Shown here: positions 6,319-9,967 of the stretch, piece by piece
How the letters are laid out: the number at the start of each line of letters is the position of its first letter
How positions within the stretch are numbered: the stretch's first letter is position 1
Assembly: GCA_035530875.1 (NCBI GenBank)
Contig: DATKUB010000009.1
Span: forward strand, 1-9,967
Source: JANXYY01 sp035530875
GTDB lineage: Bacteria; Actinomycetota; Actinomycetes; Nanopelagicales; Nanopelagicaceae
Direction of reading: 5' to 3'
DNA: 9,967 nt
Position numbers and translations under genes: made by a program
The notes under the pieces: generated by a model
What the model was told of the DNA's origin: nothing
Database searches by the model: none
Seen by the model: only the letters and a program-made list of their open reading frames with translations

Positions 6319-7680
6319 CTACATCGAGTTAATCAACCGTTCGACTCGATCATCTACGGATCTGAACGGATCTTTACAGAGCACAGTGCGTTGTGCTTGA
6401 TCGTTCAATTTTAGATGCACCCAATCGACGGTAAAGTCGCGTCCTTTTTCCTGGGCTGCGGCAATGAAATCGCCTCGCAATTTTGCTCGCGTCGTCTGAG
6501 GCGGCAATTCCTTCGCCGCTTGGACCTCTGCCTCAGTGCAGGCGCGATCCACCAGATCGTTTTTCTCTAACAAATAGTAGAGACCTCTTGTCCGGGAAAT
6601 ATCGTGAAATGCCAGATCTAGCTGTGCGATTCGGGGCGAATCCCAATCAAGGTTGTTCTTCTTCATGTAACGAGTGAGGAGATTGAGTTTGATTACCCAT
6701 TCAATCTCTCGATCAACTGAGGAGAAATCCTGTGACGCAATTGCCTTCAGAGCACGTTCCCAGAGATCAACTACAAATTTCGTTTGAGCGTCATCGATCT
6801 CCTGCCTATCAATAAAATCTTTCACTTTGGTTAGGTATTCGGATTGAATATCCAAGGCGCTCACCTCGCGACCGTTGGCAAGCTTGAGCAATCTGCGACC
6901 ACTTAAATCAGCCGAGATATCTCTGATTGCCTTTATTGGGTTCTCAATCGTCAAATCCCGCATGACAATTCCGGACTCGATCATTCGTAACACTAAATCC
7001 GCGGAGGCTACTTTGAGAAGCGCCGTGACTTCTGACATATTGGAATCGCCAACAATTACGTGCAGTCTTCTAAATTGGTCCGCATCCGCATGTGGCTCAT
7101 CTCTGGTGTTGATAATGGGTCGTGAGCGAGTCGTTGCTGAGGAGATTCCCTCCCAAATATGTTCTGCCCGTTGACTCATGCAATACGAGGCTCCACGTAT
7201 TCCCGGCAACACCTTTCCGGCGCCCACAAGCAACTGTCTGGTAACAAGAAACGGTATGAGCACGTCTACAATTCTTTGAAAGTCGAGCTGACGGGTTATT
7301 AGGTAGTTCTCATGACAGCCGTAACTGTTTCCGACCGAATCCGTGTTGTTCTTGAATAGATAGATATCTCCATCGATTCCATCTGCATTTAATCGCGTTT
7401 GTGCTTCCAACATCAATTCTTCGAGGATTCGTTCGCCTGCCTTGTCGTGCGCAATCAGTTCTCCGATATCGTCGCACTCGGCAGTCGCATACTCAGGGTG
7501 TGAACCAACGTCCAGATAGAGCCGCGAGCCATTTCGGAGAAAGACGTTGGAGGATCTTCCCCAAGATACGACCTTACGAAACAGATACCGCGATACTTCA
7601 TCGGGAGAAATTCGTCGTTCCCCCTCGGACATGCATGTGATTCCGTATTCGTTTTCTATGCCGAAAATTCGCCGATCCAT
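6319..7680 (-). CDS. pafA: PafA, Pup--protein ligase
   Basis: Cytosolic ATP-dependent ligase, of the carboxylate-amine/glutamine-synthetase-like fold, that joins the C-terminal glutamate of Pup to lysine side chains of proteins. The 453 residues are full length. The N terminus MDRRIFGIENEYG is characteristic, with Glu9 in the nucleotide/metal site. RLYLDVGSHPEYATAECD (53-70) contains Asp57, which by position should be the catalytic Asp of the family. KNNTDSVGNSYGCHENY and SATTRSRPIINTRDEPHADA are diagnostic blocks. The C-terminal block VDWVHLKLNDQAQRTVLCKDPF distinguishes PafA from Dop. The ATG lies 14 bases after the prcA stop and has no recognisable Shine-Dalgarno, so initiation probably depends on ribosomes finishing prcA. 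Its 3' end is convergent with an FKBP gene. Confidence 0.98.
   Translation of the reverse strand: MDRRIFGIENEYGITCMSEGERRISPDEVSRYLFRKVVSWGRSSNVFLRNGSRLYLDVGSHPEYATAECDDIGELIAHDKAGERILEELMLEAQTRLNADGIDGDIYLFKNNTDSVGNSYGCHENYLITRQLDFQRIVDVLIPFLVTRQLLVGAGKVLPGIRGASYCMSQRAEHIWEGISSATTRSRPIINTRDEPHADADQFRRLHVIVGDSNMSEVTALLKVASADLVLRMIESGIVMRDLTIENPIKAIRDISADLSGRRLLKLANGREVSALDIQSEYLTKVKDFIDRQEIDDAQTKFVVDLWERALKAIASQDFSSVDREIEWVIKLNLLTRYMKKNNLDWDSPRIAQLDLAFHDISRTRGLYYLLEKNDLVDRACTEAEVQAAKELPPQTTRAKLRGDFIAAAQEKGRDFTVDWVHLKLNDQAQRTVLCKDPFRSVDDRVERLINSM
6323..6350. repeat. Inverted repeat at convergent 3' ends of pafA and the second FKBP gene
   Basis: ATCGAGT (6323-6329) and ACTCGAT (6344-6350) are perfect 7-base inverted arms around a 14-base loop, beginning 4 bases past the FKBP stop and lying inside the pafA C-terminal coding end. 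It could form a 3' stem in the FKBP transcript, but no T-run follows on either strand, so I do not call it an intrinsic terminator. Chance occurrence is possible. Confidence 0.35.
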
Positions 7681-7694
7681 CTTAAGTTATCGTT

Positions 7695-8393
7695 CTATTC
7701 AGCTAGTAATGTTTTGAGTGCACTTCCATGAATCCGTCTGAATTTGCGGGTGGCCGTCCTTGTCCGATCTAAGACCGCTACTTCTAACGATGCTTCCTCG
7801 AGCTTGCGACCATCTGACGTGTCACCGGAGGCGCCCAGAAGCCTGGCTGCTAACTGAACTGCGTCCCTTAGCGACATGCCATTTTTCCAAAGTCGAGCTA
7901 GTTCTGTGCTTATCTGATCGACTTGACCGCCGATAGCTGCGAATCCGTGTTCATCAGCCACTGAACCGTCATAGGTCAATCGATATATCTGATCCTCGTC
8001 TGCACTTTGACCCACTTCGGCCACTATGAGTTCCACCTCGTATGGCTTTGGCTCGGTCGTGAAAATGGTGCCTAATGTTTGAGCGTAGGCATTAGCCAAG
8101 CCTCGACCAGTAACATCGACTCGATCGTAGGAATACCCTCGAAGATCTGCCAGCCGAACGCCGGCCACTCGCAGCACTTCAAATTCATTATATTTACCGA
8201 CGGCAGCGAAGCCGATTCGATCGTACATCTCGCTCACCTTGTGCAGCGCGCGCGAAGGGTTTTCGGCTACGAACAGAATGCCATCCAGGTACTGGAGAAC
8301 CACCACACTCCGACCGCGGGCAATGCCCTTTCGCGCATAGTCTGCGCGATCCTTCATCAACTGTTCGGGGCCAACGTAATACGGCATGCTCAT
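7695..8393 (-). CDS. prcA: PrcA, proteasome alpha subunit
   Basis: Structural alpha subunit of the bacterial 20S core. Heptameric alpha rings cap the beta rings and form the gated pore that meets the ATPase. 232 residues. The N-terminal gate and H0 region reads MSMPYYVGPEQLMKDRADYARKGIARG, followed by the conserved VLFVAENPSR-like LFVAENPSRALHK, KYNEFE, DVTGRGLANAYAQTLGTIF and the PYEVELIVAEV strand. It lacks a catalytic N-terminal Thr, as expected. The C terminus stops soon after GSALKTLL, without the acidic/serine tail I recall from the mycobacterial protein. GGTGGAG (8399-8405), 5 bases before the ATG, is a strong ribosome binding site. ATG at the third codon is an alternative start. The gap to prcB is 11 bases; equimolar co-expression is expected. 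Confidence 0.97.
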   Translation of the reverse strand: MSMPYYVGPEQLMKDRADYARKGIARGRSVVVLQYLDGILFVAENPSRALHKVSEMYDRIGFAAVGKYNEFEVLRVAGVRLADLRGYSYDRVDVTGRGLANAYAQTLGTIFTTEPKPYEVELIVAEVGQSADEDQIYRLTYDGSVADEHGFAAIGGQVDQISTELARLWKNGMSLRDAVQLAARLLGASGDTSDGRKLEEASLEVAVLDRTRTATRKFRRIHGSALKTLLAE

Positions 8394-8404
8394 ATCGTCT
8401 CCAC

Positions 8405-9229
8405 CTATACCAAGGGTGCAATCGGGCCATCAGGTTTTGACATCCTCGAAGCGACTATCTGCTCTGCCAAAAGCGCGGTTTCTGACCCTGGAATTCGTTG
8501 ATACCCGGCTTCGGTGACGATGCTGATCCCAGGAAAAATGCGCCGCGTCAGGTCTGGCCCGCCGGTGGCACTATCTTCTTCGGCCGCGTCATAGAGAGCT
8601 CCAAGGGCAGCCAAAATCGCCTCGTCCCGAGAAAAATCATTGCGATAACTCTTCTTTAATGCTCCACGAGCAAACGATGAACCGGAGCCAACTGCGTGAA
8701 ACCCCACTTCGTCGTATCTTCCCCCCGTTACGTCAAAGGAGAAAAGGCGTCCCGCGCCATTTTCATATCCGGCAAAAATCGGTAGTACCGCAAGACCTTG
8801 CATGGCTAGTCCAAGATTCGATCTGATGAGTGTCGCGAGTCGATTGGCCTTGCCGTTTAAGCTAAGAGTACTTCCTTCGATCTTCTCGTAATGCTCTAAT
8901 TCAACTTGAAAGAGTTTTACTATCTCGATTGCAATCCCAGCGGATCCGGCAATTCCAATGCATGAAAAATCATCTGAAGCAAAGACCTTATCAATATCGC
9001 GTTGGGCGATCAGATTTCCCATCGTGGCTCTTCTGTCGCCAGCCATCAGGACTCCCCCGCTGAACGTCATGGCAACAATCGTGGTGCCGTGTGGGGCATC
9101 AATAGCGCCTGGCCCACTGGCTTGGAAGACGGGTAGAACCTCAGGCGAGTGTGCAGCGAGAAACTGAGTGAAAGAAGAACCCCCGACGCTAAAGAATGCA
9201 GATGGAAGAGATCCAAGCCCATCAGCCAT
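8405..9229 (-). CDS. prcB: PrcB, proteasome beta subunit (catalytic, with propeptide)
   Basis: Catalytic beta subunit, an N-terminal-nucleophile threonine protease made as a precursor. 274 residues. A 48-residue propeptide ends in AIDAPHG, then TTIVAMTFSGG begins the mature chain, so Thr49 is the predicted nucleophile (Thr1 after autocleavage). Mature Asp17, Arg19 and Lys33 of the active site are all present (AGDRRATMGN, QRDIDKVF), as is the later GSGSSFARGALK serine loop. The propeptide is somewhat shorter than the 57 residues known for M. tuberculosis. The ATG shares its A with the pup stop (TAATG), and AAGGGCGG inside the last pup codons can serve as Shine-Dalgarno, so translation is coupled to pup. 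Next downstream, prcA follows at 11 bases. Confidence 0.97.
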   Translation of the reverse strand: MADGLGSLPSAFFSVGGSSFTQFLAAHSPEVLPVFQASGPGAIDAPHGTTIVAMTFSGGVLMAGDRRATMGNLIAQRDIDKVFASDDFSCIGIAGSAGIAIEIVKLFQVELEHYEKIEGSTLSLNGKANRLATLIRSNLGLAMQGLAVLPIFAGYENGAGRLFSFDVTGGRYDEVGFHAVGSGSSFARGALKKSYRNDFSRDEAILAALGALYDAAEEDSATGGPDLTRRIFPGISIVTEAGYQRIPGSETALLAEQIVASRMSKPDGPIAPLV

Positions 9230-9408
9230 TATTGACCGCCCTTTTGAACAAAGCCACTAACGAATGCGGCAGCATTCTTCTCCAGAGTGGCGTCGATTTC
9301 GGCAAGAATGTCATCCACATCGTGACTCTTTTTCACCACTTCGACCTGAACGGATTCTGACTCGTCAGCACTCTTGCTTGGCGGACCCTTCTGCACTTGA
9401 CCCGACAT
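9229..9408 (-). CDS. pup: Pup, prokaryotic ubiquitin-like protein
   Basis: Small, largely disordered protein modifier that marks proteins for the proteasome. By hand translation it has 59 residues: a polar N-terminal half (MSGQVQKGPPSKSADESESV), an amphipathic segment VDDILAEIDATLEKNAAAF (31-49) that in the family folds on the ATPase coiled coils, and the invariant-type C terminus FVQKGGQ. The final residue is Gln, so this is the Pup-Gln form that Dop must deamidate before PafA can use it. Lys7, 12, 26, 27, 44 and 56 are potential self-pupylation sites. AAAGGAG 5 bases upstream defines the ATG at 9408. The stop overlaps prcB by one base. It lies 41 bases after dop. Confidence 0.97.
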   Translation of the reverse strand: MSGQVQKGPPSKSADESESVQVEVVKKSHDVDDILAEIDATLEKNAAAFVSGFVQKGGQ

Positions 9409-9413
9409 CTTCG

Positions 9414-9420
9414 CTCCTTT
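9414..9420 (-). promoter_or_regulatory. Strong ribosome binding site of pup
   Basis: AAAGGAG with a 5-base spacer to ATG 9408. It is the best Shine-Dalgarno of the minus-strand run, consistent with Pup being needed in excess over the enzymes that use it. The 41-base dop-pup gap contains no other evident structure. Confidence 0.7.
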
Positions 9421-9449
9421 AACGGACGATAGAATTACTCTGACCCATT

Positions 9450-9967
9450 CTATGTAACCTGGAAGGTATGAGCGAGCGATTCAAGCAGTTCCGAGGCCGG
9501 GCCAAGCAGCGCGGACTCCGTCTGTTCTCGGCCACCCTGATATGGATCTGACATTAAGATTCTGATGATTCTCTCACTGTCTCCAAACTTCAGGATAACA
9601 CTGTCCCAAGACGCTGCTACGAGCGAATCACTCATTCGAGTGATGCATTGGCCGCGAAACCATGCTCGAGTATCAGCAGGCGGATCCACTACCGCTTTTT
9701 TAATTGCCATGGGCTCATGAAGTCGAGTGACAGCTCCTCGATTGGCAAGCCGATAGAACAAATTTCTCTCCGTCCTCAGGTCAGACCATTGGAGATCTAT
9801 GAGTGCCAACTTTGGATCAGCCCAATCAAGGTTGTCGCGTTCCTTAAATTGAGTAAGTAACTGATATTTCGCAACCCACTCGACATTTGAAGCAGCTGAT
9901 AGTGGGTGCGACTCCAAACTAAGGAGAGTCTGGCCCCACGCATCCAGCAGTTCTCGCGTCGGTAGGT
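9450..9967 (-). CDS. dop: Dop, deamidase/depupylase of Pup (C-terminal part; 5' end outside window)
   Basis: Paralogue of PafA that converts Pup C-terminal Gln to Glu and also hydrolyses Pup from substrates. About 171 C-terminal codons are visible, with the frame open to the right edge. Diagnostic sequence runs ELLDAWGQTLLSLESHPLS, then NVEWVAKYQLL, NLDWADPKLALIDLQWSDLR, PPADTRAWFRGQC, and AASWDSVIL near the end. The WDSVI and FRG blocks follow Dop, where PafA has VDWVHLKL and LRGDFI. The ATP- and metal-binding N-terminal half is not in the window, so activity cannot be judged. Position directly upstream of pup is the usual actinobacterial arrangement. Confidence 0.92.
   Translation of the reverse strand, partial: LPTRELLDAWGQTLLSLESHPLSAASNVEWVAKYQLLTQFKERDNLDWADPKLALIDLQWSDLRTERNLFYRLANRGAVTRLHEPMAIKKAVVDPPADTRAWFRGQCITRMSDSLVAASWDSVILKFGDSERIIRILMSDPYQGGREQTESALLGPASELLESLAHTFQVT

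Noticed and set aside
8079..8501. 140-codon plus-strand open frame antisense to prcA and the prcB end
   Set aside because: It lies opposite two unmistakable proteasome genes, has no recognisable domain and no ribosome binding site that I could see; it is a complementary-strand shadow.
1..9967. Mobile elements, CRISPR arrays, tRNA or rRNA genes, novel defence cassette
   Set aside because: No transposase-like frames, regularly spaced repeats or RNA gene signatures were seen; almost every base is assigned to conserved actinobacterial genes.

Overview
This window is a tightly packed actinobacterial chromosome segment. It carries most of the Pup-proteasome locus and the gene block that conventionally follows it. 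The sequence suggests Actinomycetota: a bacterial 20S proteasome (prcB, prcA), a pupylation system (dop, pup, pafA), the paired WYL regulators pafB-pafC, and a tatA-tatC-dagK-helY tail in an order close to that of Mycobacterium and Streptomyces. Base composition looks moderate, around half GC by eye, and intergenic gaps are tiny. This fits a small-genome, possibly aquatic, uncultivated actinobacterium better than a high-GC soil mycelial or mycobacterial genome. That taxonomic placement is an inference.

Layout, right to left (minus strand): the C-terminal part of dop (running off the right edge), pup (59 codons, ending in Gly-Gly-Gln), prcB, prcA and pafA form one tight transcription unit. Next is a two-gene plus-strand island encoding two FKBP-type prolyl isomerases, one a predicted lipoprotein and one cytosolic. 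Its second gene ends exactly where convergent pafA ends. Left of the island the minus strand resumes with pafB, pafC, a small unknown single-pass membrane protein, tatA, tatC, a diacylglycerol kinase family gene, and the N-terminal half of helY (running off the left edge). Most junctions in both minus-strand runs overlap by 1-4 bases or are separated by fewer than 15 bases, implying translational coupling.

How the genes work together: Dop converts Pup-Gln to Pup-Glu and also removes Pup from substrates. PafA ligates Pup-Glu to lysines, and the PrcA/PrcB core degrades pupylated proteins once an ATPase ring (Mpa/ARC, not in this window) delivers them. PafB and PafC form a transcription activator of DNA-damage genes in mycobacteria and are usually genomic neighbours of the proteasome without being part of it. 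TatA and TatC form a twin-arginine translocase core, probably with a TatB encoded elsewhere.

I see no mobile element, CRISPR array, tRNA or rRNA, and no unfamiliar large system. The unusual features are local: a perfect 10-bp hairpin at the dagK/helY junction, a palindrome in the divergent fkbp/pafB promoter gap, directly abutting convergent stops with a shared stem, and the unidentified small membrane protein between pafC and tatA.
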